Origin: Cupriavidus pampae
GTDB taxonomy: Bacteria > Pseudomonadota > Gammaproteobacteria > Burkholderiales > Burkholderiaceae
Direction: 5' to 3'
Assembly (NCBI RefSeq): GCF_914271485.1
Contig: NZ_CAJZAG010000002.1
Span: 620,001-684,000 of the forward strand
DNA length: 64,000 nucleotides
In this document: one piece after another, positions 8,705 to 17,629 of the stretch
Layout: each line of letters begins with the position of its first letter
How positions within the stretch are numbered: position 1 is the stretch's first letter
The notes under the pieces: model-generated
The model's input: the letters and a program-made list of their open reading frames with translations, nothing else
Database searches by the model: none
What the model was told of the DNA's origin: nothing
Made by a program: the position numbers and the translations under genes

Positions 8705-9598
8705 CTACAGCGTGCCGTGCAGGCGCCGCAGCCCACGACTGAAGGCCGCGCCCATGATCGACTCGTGGCTTTCTTCAGGGTACATATGCGCCTCGACGGA
8801 GAAGCCGTCGTTCTGCCATCTCTGCAGGATCTGTTTCATCACGAACATGTCGCCTGGCATGTCAACGCTGCCCAACGCGGTCTGCACGACGTCCTTGATG
8901 GCATCGGGCATTGGCGCGCCAAACTGCTGAGCGAACCTTGCTCGATGCTCGAGTTCGCCAACACACATGTACACGCGGGCCGCGGGAGCGGGGTTTTCTT
9001 CGACAATGCGCGCGGCGACATCGAGCAATGCATGGTCGTGCCACCACAACGATGGGCTGACCGCGAGATATCGTCGGAATGCATCGGGGCGATGCAACAA
9101 CGCGTACAGAACGAAGAGACCGCCGAAAGACTGCCCGGTCAGCGTTGCCTGGTCCGGGTCGATGGGGAAGGCTTCCGCAAGCGCTGGTTTCAGTTCATCC
9201 GCGAGGAAAGCGAGAAACGCATCCGCCCCGCCGGTCGGGGCCATACCAGCCATGCCGAAGAGAGCGGGCGTCACCGGTTCGAAGGCAGGCCACGACGTGG
9301 TCAGGTCCCGGTTTCGCTTGATGACAAACGGGGGATTGGCGTCAATCGGATAGCCAACACTGGCCCCATAGATCAGGGGCAGGTCCAGACCAACGGCACA
9401 ACTCCTGATCGTACTGATCAGCGACCCCGCACTCAATTCGGCATCGGTCGCGATCACCAGCGCGCCACGCTCTCCTGCCGGTGGCACGCGATTGGCTGTC
9501 ACGCACACGCGCAGGACGTCATCGATATGTTGCGGTCGGACCAGCCAGACTTCCGATCCCGCTATCAAGGCATCCTGGCGCTTCTCAAGAATTTCCAT
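8705..9598 (-). CDS. Alpha/beta-hydrolase, enterochelin-esterase-like
   Basis: A 297-residue serine hydrolase of the putative-esterase family that includes Fes/IroE-type siderophore esterases. The nucleophile elbow is GQSFGG, and the C-terminal YPEESHESIMG supplies the likely catalytic His; no signal peptide is seen. The chosen ATG has GGAG six bases upstream; a TTG four codons earlier is the reason longer models exist. It is convergent with the PLP-like gene, with 10 bp between stops, and has the right-hand palindrome upstream. The substrate could be a siderophore or another ester and is not established. Confidence 0.85.
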   Translation of the reverse strand: MEILEKRQDALIAGSEVWLVRPQHIDDVLRVCVTANRVPPAGERGALVIATDAELSAGSLISTIRSCAVGLDLPLIYGASVGYPIDANPPFVIKRNRDLTTSWPAFEPVTPALFGMAGMAPTGGADAFLAFLADELKPALAEAFPIDPDQATLTGQSFGGLFVLYALLHRPDAFRRYLAVSPSLWWHDHALLDVAARIVEENPAPAARVYMCVGELEHRARFAQQFGAPMPDAIKDVVQTALGSVDMPGDMFVMKQILQRWQNDGFSVEAHMYPEESHESIMGAAFSRGLRRLHGTL

Positions 9599-9664
9599 AT
9601 TGCACTCCAATATTTCAAGTTGATGATTTGGATGTTGTGCAATATGTATATCGCTCGTTCGCGA

Positions 9665-9698
9665 CGCGCTGGATCGGTTGATTAGCCGATCCAGCGCG
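9665..9698. repeat. Long palindrome, right copy of the 18-bp repeat pair
   Basis: A perfect 13-bp inverted repeat (CGCGCTGGATCGG and its complement) around 8 bases. Its core ATCGGTTGATTAGCCGAT (9673-9690) matches 3953-3970 at 17 of 18 positions. It lies between garD and the esterase, both on the minus strand, so it could also serve as a hairpin terminator for garD, although no T-run follows. Confidence 0.75.
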
Positions 9699-9716
9699 GG
9701 CGTGGATAACCGCGCA

Positions 9717-11306
9717 TCAAGTCACCGGCGCCGGATTGAACAGCGCCAGCGAGTTGTACAGCTTGTGATGCTCCGCCCAGGTCTTCTTGCGACCACTGGC
9801 GACGTCGATCATCAGCTGGAACAACTCCCAACCCACGTCCTCGATCGTCGCTTCGCCGGTGGCGATGCGACCGGCGTTCACGTCCATCAGGTCGTGCCAG
9901 CGGCGTGCGAGATCGTTGCGGGTCGCTACCTTGATCACTGGCACTTCGGCCAGGCCATACGGCGTGCCGCGGCCCGTGGTGAAGATGTGCAGGTTCATGC
10001 CGGCGGCCAGTTGCAGCGTGCCGCAGATAAAATCGCTGGCAGGCGTGGCTGCGTAGATCAGGCCCTTCTGCTTGAGCTTCTCGCCCGGCGACAGTACGCC
10101 GGTGATCGGTGCGCTGCCGGACTTCACGATCGAGCCCATCGCCTTTTCGACGATGTTCGACAGGCCGCCCTTCTTGTTGCCCGGCGACGTGTTCGCGCTG
10201 CGGTCCACGCGGCCACGGTCGAGGTATTTGTCGTACCAGTCCATCTCGCGAATCATGGCCTCGGCCACTTCCGGCGTGGCCGCGCGCGCGGTCAGCTGGT
10301 CGATGCCGTCGCGGACTTCGGTCACTTCCGAGAACATCACGGCAGCGCCCGCGCGCACCAGCAGGTCGGTGGCAAAGCCGACCGCCGGATTCGCGGTCAC
10401 ACCCGAGAACGCATCGCTGCCGCCGCACTGCACGCCGACCACGAGGTCCGACACCGGGCACGTTTCACGGCGACGCTGGTCCAGTTGCTTAAGGTGGCTC
10501 TCGGCCATGGTCATGATCGAGTCGATCATCGAACCAAAGCCCACGTGCTGATCATCCTGCAGGCACACCACGCCCACCTGCACTTCACCGGCACCGGTCT
10601 GGATCGGAATCGTGCCCGGCGGCATCAGGCGGTCCGGCTGCAGCTTCTCGCAGCCCAGGCTCACCATCATCGCGGTACCACCGAAGTTCGGATTCAGCGC
10701 GATATTGCGCAGCGTGCGAATCGGCACCACCGCGTCGGGCGCGTCGATCGCCACGCCGCAGCCATACGTATGTTCGAGGCCGATCACGTCATCGACGTTC
10801 GGATACTTCGGCAGCAGCTCGTCCTTGATCCGGCGCACCGCATGCTCGACCACACCGGACACGCACTGCACGGTGGTGGTGATCGCGAGAATATTGCGCG
10901 TACCAACCGAACCGTCCGGATTGCGGAAACCCTCGAACGTGTAGCCTTCCAGCGGCGGCATGGGCGCGGGCAGGCGCGTGCCGATCGGCAGATCGGTCAG
11001 TCCCGGCGCCACCGGCATATCCATCACGCGCTCCCAGACCCAGCTGCCACGCGGCAGGTCCTTCTGCGCGTAGCCGATCACCACGTTGTAGCGGATGATC
11101 GCATCGCCCTGCTTGAGGTCGGTCAGCGCCACCTTGTGGCCCTGCGGTACGCGCTCGCGCAGCGCCAGGCCATCGGCGAACACCGCGCCTTCGGTCAGGC
11201 CGCCGTCATTGGCAACGATGGCGACGTTGTCATTCTCGTGGATACGGATGTAGAGCGGCGGAAGCGCCGGCGTTTGTTCGATGGTCTGTGGGGACGTGAC
11301 CGACAT
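9717..11306 (-). CDS. garD: Galactarate dehydratase (UxaA/GarD family)
   Basis: A 529-residue dehydratase of the altronate/galactarate family that turns meso-galactarate into 5-dehydro-4-deoxy-D-glucarate. The N-terminal SAF-type segment (residues about 20-100) and the large UxaA domain are present, including [35 protein letters not shown] and the C-terminal [10 protein letters not shown]. The start has AGAGGAAG upstream. It lies 17 bp downstream of the MFS transporter gene in one operon, divergent from kdgD, whose product uses the dehydratase product. Context and sequence agree well; a glucarate preference is less likely in this subfamily. Confidence 0.93.
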   Translation of the reverse strand: MSVTSPQTIEQTPALPPLYIRIHENDNVAIVANDGGLTEGAVFADGLALRERVPQGHKVALTDLKQGDAIIRYNVVIGYAQKDLPRGSWVWERVMDMPVAPGLTDLPIGTRLPAPMPPLEGYTFEGFRNPDGSVGTRNILAITTTVQCVSGVVEHAVRRIKDELLPKYPNVDDVIGLEHTYGCGVAIDAPDAVVPIRTLRNIALNPNFGGTAMMVSLGCEKLQPDRLMPPGTIPIQTGAGEVQVGVVCLQDDQHVGFGSMIDSIMTMAESHLKQLDQRRRETCPVSDLVVGVQCGGSDAFSGVTANPAVGFATDLLVRAGAAVMFSEVTEVRDGIDQLTARAATPEVAEAMIREMDWYDKYLDRGRVDRSANTSPGNKKGGLSNIVEKAMGSIVKSGSAPITGVLSPGEKLKQKGLIYAATPASDFICGTLQLAAGMNLHIFTTGRGTPYGLAEVPVIKVATRNDLARRWHDLMDVNAGRIATGEATIEDVGWELFQLMIDVASGRKKTWAEHHKLYNSLALFNPAPVT

Positions 11307-11323
11307 GATGGTTCTTCCTCTGC

Positions 11324-12715
11324 TTAATTGGGGTGCTTCAGTTCTACCCGGCGGATGTCCTTGACGATCACCAGATAGGCCAGCACCGTCACCAGCGCGT
11401 TGATCCCCACGAACACGAGCGCACCGTTGAACGAGCCCGTGACGCTGAGGATATAGCCAATCACGATCGGCGTCACGATACCCGCGATGTTGCCGAACGT
11501 GTTGAAAATGCTGCCTGCAAGACCGATGACTTCCTTCGGTGCGGTGTCCGCGACCACGGCCCAGCCGAGTGCGCCAATGCCCTTGCCAAAGAACGCCAGC
11601 GCCATGATGCCGACCACGAGCCAGTCCGCATCGACGTAGTTGCAGCCGATCATGCTGACCGACAGCAGCATGCCCGCCACGATCGGCACCTTGCGCGCCA
11701 CCGTCAGCGTATAGCCGCGGCGCAGCAGCGCGTCGGAAATCACGCCGCCGAGCACACCACCCAGGAAACCGCAGATTGCTGGCAGCGAGGCCACGAAGCC
11801 GGCCTTGAGAATCGTCATGCCGCGCGCCTGGACCAGATACACCGGGAACCAGGTGAGGAAGAAGTACGTGAGCACGTTGATGCTGTACTGGCCCAGATAC
11901 ACGCCGGCGAGCATGCGGTTGGTCAGCAGCTGGCGTGCATAGAACCAGCCGGCGGGCGCGGCCTGATCGGCCTTGTCAGCCTTGCTCGATTTGCCCTTCT
12001 CCTGCCCTTCGTTCATGTGGATCAGACCGCCACCCTGCTCGATATGCTCGAGCTCGGCGCGGTTGATCGACGGATGCGTGGCCGGGCTGTGCATGACCTT
12101 GAGCCATACCAGCGCCAGCAACATGCCGAGGCCGCCCATCCACAGGTACACGTGGTGCCAGCCAATCTCATGCGTGAGCCACGCCATCAGCGGCGTGAAC
12201 ACGACCGCGGCAAAGTACTGCGCGGCGTTGAAGATGGCCGAGGCCGTACCGCGCTCGACGGTCGGGAACCAGCTCGCCACCACCTTCGCGTTGGCCGGGA
12301 AAGCCGGCGACTCGGCCAGGCCTACGGCAAAACGCAGCACGAACAGCACGACCATCGCCGACGCGAACGTGGCGAAGATGCCGAGCCAGCCCTGCAGCAG
12401 CGTGAAGAACGACCATGCGAAAATGCTGGCCGCGTAGATCTTGCGCGCGCCAAAGCGGTCGAGCAGCCAGCCGCCCGGCAGCTGCGCGAGCACATAGGCC
12501 CAGCTGAAGGCGGAGAAGATAAAGCCCATCTGGACGGCGTCGACGCCGAACTCCTGGCGCATCGCCGGGCCGGTGATGGAGAGCGTGGCGCGATCGGCGT
12601 AGTTGACCGTGGTCACCACGAAGATCAGCAGAAGAATCCAGTAGCGGACGTTGGTACGGCGCGCGCCGGAGTCGGCATGCGCGGCGGGGATGGTGTTGGC
12701 GGGGTTGATGCTCAT
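11324..12715 (-). CDS. MFS glucarate/galactarate importer
   Basis: A 463-residue major-facilitator protein of the anion:cation symporter group containing GudP, GarP and ExuT. About 12 membrane segments can be traced, beginning [25 protein letters not shown], with the loop signature [13 protein letters not shown] charged, Lys-rich stretch ([16 protein letters not shown]) lies in the central cytoplasmic loop. GAGGAG lies five bases before the ATG. Operon partnership with galactarate dehydratase makes galactarate and/or glucarate the probable substrate; GudP and GarP cannot be separated by eye, so no symbol is given. Confidence 0.9.
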   Translation of the reverse strand: MSINPANTIPAAHADSGARRTNVRYWILLLIFVVTTVNYADRATLSITGPAMRQEFGVDAVQMGFIFSAFSWAYVLAQLPGGWLLDRFGARKIYAASIFAWSFFTLLQGWLGIFATFASAMVVLFVLRFAVGLAESPAFPANAKVVASWFPTVERGTASAIFNAAQYFAAVVFTPLMAWLTHEIGWHHVYLWMGGLGMLLALVWLKVMHSPATHPSINRAELEHIEQGGGLIHMNEGQEKGKSSKADKADQAAPAGWFYARQLLTNRMLAGVYLGQYSINVLTYFFLTWFPVYLVQARGMTILKAGFVASLPAICGFLGGVLGGVISDALLRRGYTLTVARKVPIVAGMLLSVSMIGCNYVDADWLVVGIMALAFFGKGIGALGWAVVADTAPKEVIGLAGSIFNTFGNIAGIVTPIVIGYILSVTGSFNGALVFVGINALVTVLAYLVIVKDIRRVELKHPN

Positions 12716-12773
12716 CGGGTCTCCTCACAGCCGGGACCCCAGGGGCGGAATGCAGCGGGATCGGCTTGTGATC

Positions 12774-12788
12774 TGTCGTCGTACGACA
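12774..12788. promoter_or_regulatory. Inverted-repeat operator candidate, sugar-acid divergon
   Basis: TGTCGT-CGT-ACGACA is a perfect palindrome about 60 bp upstream of the importer start, in the 341-bp divergent region shared with kdgD. The core TCGT-N3-ACGA fits the TNGTNNNACNA pattern known for FCD-subfamily GntR regulators, several of which control hexarate genes. A second short palindrome (GTGCA-CACA-TGCAC) lies near 12844-12857. No GntR gene is in this window. Confidence 0.5.
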
Positions 12789-13056
12789 TCGATTATAGAG
12801 ACGCGGTTCGTGCACCAGTATCTCGCGTATACCCTATGATGCGGTGCACACATGCACTGTAAAGGGTTGTCAGCATTGGGTTTCCTTTCAGTTAGCTTGC
12901 ACCGTGACGGCCTCCGCGCACCCCTGCTCCACCTCGGTGCTTACCCTGAGAGTCGTGGTTCGTGCTTGCTTCCCGAAAGGCTTGGTTGTACGATGACTTA
13001 TCTCGACGCACCACTACCACCCTCTTATTCGCCATGTGGCGATCAGGAACAGCGAC

Positions 13057-13971
13057 ATGACTACACCGCAAGAACTCAAGCAGATCATCTCCGAAGGCCT
13101 GCTGTCGTTCCCCGTGACCGACTTCGACGCGCAAGGCAACTTCCGCGCTGACACCTATGCAGCCCGCCTGGAATGGCTCGCGCCGTACGGTGCGTCGGCC
13201 CTGTTTGCCGCAGGCGGCACTGGCGAGTTCTTCTCGCTGACGCAACAGGACTATTCGAACGTGATCCGCACTGCGGTGGAAACCTGCCGTGGCAAGGTGC
13301 CCATCCTGGCCGGTGCCGGTGGCCCGACCCGCGTGGCAATCGAATACGCGAAGGAAGCGGAACGTCTGGGCGCGCACGGCATTCTGCTGATGCCGCATTA
13401 CCTGACCGAAGCGAGCGAAGACGGCATTGCCAACCACATCGAAGAGGTTTGCAAGGCCACCAAGTGCGGCGTGATCGTCTACAACCGCGCCAACTCGCGC
13501 ATTGGTGCCGATCTGCTGGCCAAGGTCGTGGACAAGTGCCCGAACCTGATTGGCTTCAAGGACGGTGTGGGTGATATCGAGGCGATGGTGCGCGTGCGCC
13601 GCAAGCTCGGTGACCGCCTCGCCTATCTGGGTGGCCTGCCGACCGCCGAAGTCTACGCCGCTGCCTACAAGGCCCTGGGCGTGCCCGTGTACTCGTCGGC
13701 CGTGTTCAACTTCGTGCCGAAGACCGCGATGGACTTCTACCGCGCCATCGCCGCGGACGATCATGAGACCGTCGGCAAGCTGATCGACTCGTTCTTCCTG
13801 CCGTACCTGGACATCCGTAACCGCAAGCATGGCTACGCAGTGTCGATCGTCAAGGCTGGCGCGAAGCTGGTTGGCCACGATGCGGGCCCGGTGCGCGCAC
13901 CGCTGACGGACCTGAAGGAAGAAGAACTGGCACAGCTGGACGCGCTGATCAAGAAGCTCGGACCGCAGTAA
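13057..13971 (+). CDS. kdgD: 5-dehydro-4-deoxyglucarate dehydratase
   Basis: A 304-residue dihydrodipicolinate-synthase-family enzyme that dehydrates and decarboxylates 5-dehydro-4-deoxy-D-glucarate to 2-oxoglutarate semialdehyde. The Schiff-base lysine is in [11 protein letters not shown], and the family motifs [12 protein letters not shown] and [15 protein letters not shown] are present. The start is the ATG behind AGGAACAGCGAC; an in-frame GTG seven codons earlier is less likely. It is divergent from the importer-garD operon and completes its second step. The next enzyme, 2-oxoglutarate semialdehyde dehydrogenase, is not obvious nearby; the 4273 aldehyde dehydrogenase looks like another subtype. 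Confidence 0.95.
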   Translation: MTTPQELKQIISEGLLSFPVTDFDAQGNFRADTYAARLEWLAPYGASALFAAGGTGEFFSLTQQDYSNVIRTAVETCRGKVPILAGAGGPTRVAIEYAKEAERLGAHGILLMPHYLTEASEDGIANHIEEVCKATKCGVIVYNRANSRIGADLLAKVVDKCPNLIGFKDGVGDIEAMVRVRRKLGDRLAYLGGLPTAEVYAAAYKALGVPVYSSAVFNFVPKTAMDFYRAIAADDHETVGKLIDSFFLPYLDIRNRKHGYAVSIVKAGAKLVGHDAGPVRAPLTDLKEEELAQLDALIKKLGPQ

Positions 13972-14010
13972 GAGTTTGACGCCCTCTCCTCACCGGGAGA
14001 GGAAGCGAAA

Positions 14011-14043
14011 AAGCAGTGGCACTCGCGTGCCACTGCTTTTTTT
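14011..14043 (+). terminator. Intrinsic terminator after kdgD
   Basis: An 11-bp stem (AGCAGTGGCAC and complement) with a TCGC loop is followed by seven T residues. An A-run on the left side lets it act in both directions, so it may also end the convergent SDR gene. Confidence 0.92.
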
Positions 14044-14059
14044 ATTGCCGCTCAGTCAA

Positions 14060-14860
14060 TCACTGCACGCCAAAGCGCGCGGCAGGCTTGCTGCGCGACA
14101 GGTTCGGGCCAAGCGCCGCGCGCGCCGATTCGAACGCGTTCCAGTCCGACAACTCCGGCAGCGACGGCACGGTGGCCACTTCGCCCTGATCGAAGCCGGC
14201 CAGCGCCGCATCGACCAGATCGTCGCCGCTCATCACCCATTCCGGCGGCAGCGCGTCCACCGAGTGCCCCGCGACGTCCCAGAACTCGGTGCGCGTCGCG
14301 CCCGGCAGCACGGCCTGCACACGCACGCCCTTGTCGCCCAGTTCGTGCTGCAGCGATTGCGTGAACGCCAGCACGAACGCCTTGGAACCGCCGTACACGC
14401 CGTTGAGGATGGTCGGCGCCACCGCGACGATCGACGCAATATTGATGATGCTGCCATGGCCGCGCGCCACGAACGCCGGCGCCACCGCGTAGGTCAGGCG
14501 CGTCAGCGCGGTCACGTTGACGTCGATCATCGATTGCATCTTGTCCACGTCCGCCTGCAACAGCGGTGCCGCGGCGCCGACGCCGGCGTTGTTGACGAGC
14601 ACCGTGATGGCCGCGTCGTCACGCAGCACCTGCTCCACGCGCTTCATGTCTTCCAGCTTGGTCAGGTCCGCGACGATGATCTCCGCGGTGCGACCGGTGT
14701 CGCGCTGAATGCGTGCGGCCAGTTGCTCGAGACGAGCCTGATTGCGTGCCACAAGGATCAGATCGTGGCCGCGGCGAGCGAGACGATCCGCATAGATGGC
14801 GCCGATGCCCGACGATGCGCCCGTGATGACTGCCTTGCCTGCGTTGTTTTGGTTGCTCAT
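14060..14860 (-). CDS. SDR-family oxidoreductase
   Basis: A 266-residue classical short-chain dehydrogenase. The cofactor motif TGASSGIG (residues 14-21) is followed by LVARNQARLEQLA, suggesting NADP(H); VNNAGVG and the catalytic YGGSK (Tyr-x3-Lys) are present. It is divergent from a GlxA-type AraC regulator across a 196-bp gap with a palindromic site, the usual layout for a regulator and its target. Substrate unknown. Confidence 0.92.
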   Translation of the reverse strand: MSNQNNAGKAVITGASSGIGAIYADRLARRGHDLILVARNQARLEQLAARIQRDTGRTAEIIVADLTKLEDMKRVEQVLRDDAAITVLVNNAGVGAAAPLLQADVDKMQSMIDVNVTALTRLTYAVAPAFVARGHGSIINIASIVAVAPTILNGVYGGSKAFVLAFTQSLQHELGDKGVRVQAVLPGATRTEFWDVAGHSVDALPPEWVMSGDDLVDAALAGFDQGEVATVPSLPELSDWNAFESARAALGPNLSRSKPAARFGVQ

Positions 14861-14974
14861 GATGAAACTCCGATTCCAGTGCCTTGGGGGCTACCTTGAG
14901 GATTACCTTCGAGGGCGGTATTGAGGATTTGCCCGCTTGTGGCTTGCAATACCGCCTGCCTGGAATGAAGATTA

Positions 14975-14994
14975 GTGCCATAATGCAATGGCAC
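14975..14994. promoter_or_regulatory. Palindromic operator candidate between SDR and GlxA-type regulator
   Basis: GTGCCAT-N6-ATGGCAC is a perfect inverted repeat in the divergent intergenic region, about 115 bp upstream of the SDR start and 63 bp upstream of the regulator start. A partial third copy (TGGCACCAATGTCAT) follows at once. The position suits autoregulation and SDR control by the adjacent AraC-type protein. Confidence 0.6.
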
Positions 14995-15056
14995 CAATGT
15001 CATAGAAACAACCTTTTCTGCCATCGCAGCCAACCGCGTTTGCCACTTTTCCTGCC

Positions 15057-16019
15057 ATGCACAAGATCGCTATCGCGCTGTACCCGGGCTTTCAGGTGTT
15101 GAACCTTGCGGTCTGCACCGTGCTCGAGTTCGCCAACAAGGAGTTGCCGGAACCGCTCTACGCGGTGCATCTGCTATCGGAGCACGGTGGACCTGTGATG
15201 TGTTCGGGTGGGTTCACGGTGAACACGGAGCCATTCGGCCGCCGACGCTACGACACCGTGCTGGTGGTCGGCGACAACGACGTCCTGCCGACGCCGCCCG
15301 CGCTGGTCGACTTCCTGCGGCGCTCGGCAAAGAGCGCGCGCCGCATCGGCGCCACGTGCACGGGCGCGTTCAACCTCGCGGAGGCCGGTGTGCTGGCCGG
15401 CAAGCGCGTGACCACGCACTGGTATCACGCCGACTTGCTGCGTGAGCGCTATCCCGATATCGAAGTCGAGGACGATCGCATCTTCAGCATCGACGGATCG
15501 GTGTGGACGTCGGCAGGCATGACGGCGTGCATCGACCTGACGCTGGCCATCGTCGAACGCGACTGCGGTGCCGAGGTGGCACGCGATGTCGCCAAGAAGC
15601 TCGTGGTCTACCACCGGCGCACCGGCGGTCAGTCACAGTATTCGAAGATGCTGGACCTGCAGCCGCGCTCGGACCGCATCCAGGCCGCGCTGGACTTCGC
15701 CCGCTCGAATCTGCACGAGGAGTTGTCGGTGGATCAGTTGGCCGAGGCCGCGCATCTGAGCCCGCGGCAGTTCGCACGCGCGTTTCGCGACGAAACCGGC
15801 GAGACGCCGGCCAAGGCGGTGGAGCATCTGCGGGTGGAGGCCGCGCGCGTGATGATGGAATCGGGCCGGCATTCGATCGACGTCATTGCGCGCGAGACTG
15901 GCTTTGGCGATCGCGAACGCATGCGTCGCTCGTTCCTGCGCGCCTACGGTCAGCCGCCGCAGGCGATTCGGCGTATGGTGCGCGGCACGATACCGATCGA
16001 GGCGGAAGCCGACGCGTGA
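15057..16019 (+). CDS. GlxA-family AraC regulator with DJ-1/PfpI-like domain
   Basis: A 320-residue protein: an N-terminal DJ-1/PfpI-like domain (residues about 5-180), with IGATCTGAFNLAEAGVL around the nucleophile-elbow position, and a C-terminal AraC double helix-turn-helix (about 215-310; LSVDQLAEAAHLSPRQFARAFRDE, then SIDVIARETGFGDRERMRRSF). GlxA-type proteins act as transcription factors in which the amidase-like domain senses a ligand. It is divergent from the 14060 SDR gene and probably controls it. Confidence 0.93.
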   Translation: MHKIAIALYPGFQVLNLAVCTVLEFANKELPEPLYAVHLLSEHGGPVMCSGGFTVNTEPFGRRRYDTVLVVGDNDVLPTPPALVDFLRRSAKSARRIGATCTGAFNLAEAGVLAGKRVTTHWYHADLLRERYPDIEVEDDRIFSIDGSVWTSAGMTACIDLTLAIVERDCGAEVARDVAKKLVVYHRRTGGQSQYSKMLDLQPRSDRIQAALDFARSNLHEELSVDQLAEAAHLSPRQFARAFRDETGETPAKAVEHLRVEAARVMMESGRHSIDVIARETGFGDRERMRRSFLRAYGQPPQAIRRMVRGTIPIEAEADA

Positions 16020-16049
16020 GCCGGAGGCATGCGCCAATCGAATCGATCG

Positions 16050-16083
16050 CACAAAAAATAAGGCCCTCCGTAAGGAGGGCCTT
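16050..16083 (-). terminator. Intrinsic terminator of the HU-like gene
   Basis: A 10-bp stem (AAGGCCCTCC and complement) with a GTAA loop, followed on the minus strand by TATTTTTTGTG. It lies 48 bp past the stop of the Ala/Lys-tailed HU gene and just beyond the convergent GlxA-type gene. Confidence 0.92.
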
Positions 16084-16131
16084 CGGCAAGACTGGCACCG
16101 GTGAACTGGTGCCAGATACCAGGCGCACTTA

Positions 16132-16593
16132 TCAGGCCGCCGCGTCCTTCAGCTTCTTCAGCGGGCGGACCTTGACCTTGACGCTGGCCGGCTTGGCCGG
16201 GAACCAACGCTCTTCACCGGTGAACGGGTCCTTGCCGAAGCGCTTCTTCTTCGCCGGCACTTGCTGCGCGGTCACCTTCAGCAGGCCCGGCAGCGTGAAT
16301 TCGCCAGCGCCCTTCTTGTTCAGCGCGCCAACGATCGTGGTTTCCAGATGGGCCAGCACCGTCTTCACGGCCTTCGGCTCCAGCTGAGTCTGCGCCACCA
16401 GGTGAGCAACCAGGCTCGACTTGTTGAAGGTGTCCTTCAGCGGACGCGCTACGGGCGTCGCCGCGGGAGCAGCCTTCTTGGCCGGAGCGGCCTTCTTGGC
16501 AGCGGTCTTGGGCGCCGCAGCCTTCTTGGCAGCGGTCTTGGTAGCAGCCGGCTTGGCTGCAGTCTTCGCGGTCGGTTTCGCTTTGGTCGCCAT
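16132..16593 (-). CDS. HU-family DNA-binding protein with Ala/Lys-rich histone-H1-like tail
   Basis: A 153-residue nucleoid protein. Residues 2-50 are a low-complexity basic tail built of AAKKAA/PAKKAA-type repeats, like those of bacterial histone-H1-like proteins. Residues about 52-150 form an HU/IHF-like domain (NKSSLVAHLVAQTQLEPKAVKTVL, then GAGEFTLPGLLKV) ending in the basic segment KRFGKDPFTGEERWFPAKP. Such fusions are known from beta-proteobacteria and likely compact DNA while the tail adds non-specific contacts. A good promoter and a clear terminator make it a single-gene unit. Confidence 0.93.
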   Translation of the reverse strand: MATKAKPTAKTAAKPAATKTAAKKAAAPKTAAKKAAPAKKAAPAATPVARPLKDTFNKSSLVAHLVAQTQLEPKAVKTVLAHLETTIVGALNKKGAGEFTLPGLLKVTAQQVPAKKKRFGKDPFTGEERWFPAKPASVKVKVRPLKKLKDAAA

Positions 16594-16726
16594 ATTCGAT
16601 TAACAAGAGTTGAACAAACGTCCGACGCCAATCTCAACGTCCCGTTGCAAAACTTCCGCAGTACTACACGGAGATCATTTTGCAACGTTCGACACGCTGT
16701 CGATCCTGGGCGCCGGTACGCACTGA

Positions 16727-16753
16727 ATCATAGCGGAAAGCGCCGCAAGTCAA
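16727..16753 (-). promoter_or_regulatory. Probable promoter of the HU-like gene
   Basis: On the minus strand TTGACT (16753-16748) and TATGAT (16732-16727) lie 15 bp apart, about 135 bp upstream of the start. Both hexamers are good; the spacing is slightly short. Confidence 0.55.
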
Positions 16754-16877
16754 GGGGTTTTCGTCAGCGAGATTTGTGAAACCAAGTAAAAACCCCGTGT
16801 TTTGTCGCTGCTTTGCGTCAGCAAAACGCATCGGAGGGGTACGTCCCCCCGTTTTCGACGCCGACGTATGTCGATAT

Positions 16878-17381
16878 TCAGTGCGTATGCGCGCCCATCG
16901 CAGCGCGCGTCCGCTGCGCGAGGCCGAGCGCAAACGCGGTTTCGGCCACCAGAAACAGCGGTCCGATCAGCAGGCCGACGAGGTCGTCGACGAATGCCGG
17001 CTTGCGGCCTTCGTAATGGTGACCGATGAACTGGATGACCCAGCCGATGACGAACAGCCCGATGCCGGCGCCGAGCCAGATCGCATCCGGCATGGCGGCA
17101 AGCCACGCCCCCACGGCCACGAAAACCGCGAGAAGCACCACCATCGCCGCACCGAATGCACGCGACAGCCGCAGGTAGAACGCGCACGACAGTGCGTACA
17201 CGATGATTGCCGGCGTCAGAAATGTGGGGCCATTGCCGAGCGGGATGAAGGGGCGCGCGAGTAGCGTGGTGACAGCCAGCACGATCATCGGAATGCCGAT
17301 GAAGTGCGTGAACACATTGCGCGGGTTGCGATGGTAGGCCGCGTACTGGCCAAGATGATCGATCAGGGTTTTCACGGGCAT
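16878..17381 (-). CDS. Mpo1/DUF962-like membrane protein
   Basis: A 167-residue integral membrane protein of the Mpo1-like (DUF962, YGL010w-type) family. The N-terminal signature LIDHLGQYAAYHRNPRNVFTHFIGIP and the later IQFIGHHYEGRKPAFVDDL are typical, with four or so membrane helices between and after. Yeast Mpo1 is a dioxygenase in phytosphingosine alpha-oxidation; the bacterial role is unclear. GAGGAG abuts the annotated ATG, while a GTG two codons later has ideal spacing, so the real start may be 17375. Confidence 0.88.
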   Translation of the reverse strand: MPVKTLIDHLGQYAAYHRNPRNVFTHFIGIPMIVLAVTTLLARPFIPLGNGPTFLTPAIIVYALSCAFYLRLSRAFGAAMVVLLAVFVAVGAWLAAMPDAIWLGAGIGLFVIGWVIQFIGHHYEGRKPAFVDDLVGLLIGPLFLVAETAFALGLAQRTRAAMGAHTH

Positions 17382-17629
17382 CTCCTCTTTGTTTCTGCGC
17401 AGACAGGCAAGCCACTGCGACAGTTTTGTTGTGATGCCATGGTAGTCACGAATGGTGCCGTGGGCGAGCCATGCCGGGCGGAATCGCCTCGAGCATGTCC
17501 TCTAAACGGACGGCCGTACGTGTCATGCATCGCGTGAATTGCTCGCAGACAGTTTTCTGATAGCGTTACCCGCGCGCGCTGACGGTCCCCATAATGGCTA
17601 CCGCAAACACAACGACAACAGGAGACGCC

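Noticed and set aside
9678-11327. 549-codon open frame on the plus strand opposite garD
   Set aside because: It is the antisense shadow of a well-conserved garD; the translation is His/Arg-rich and low in hydrophobic order, as expected from reverse-frame GC-rich DNA.
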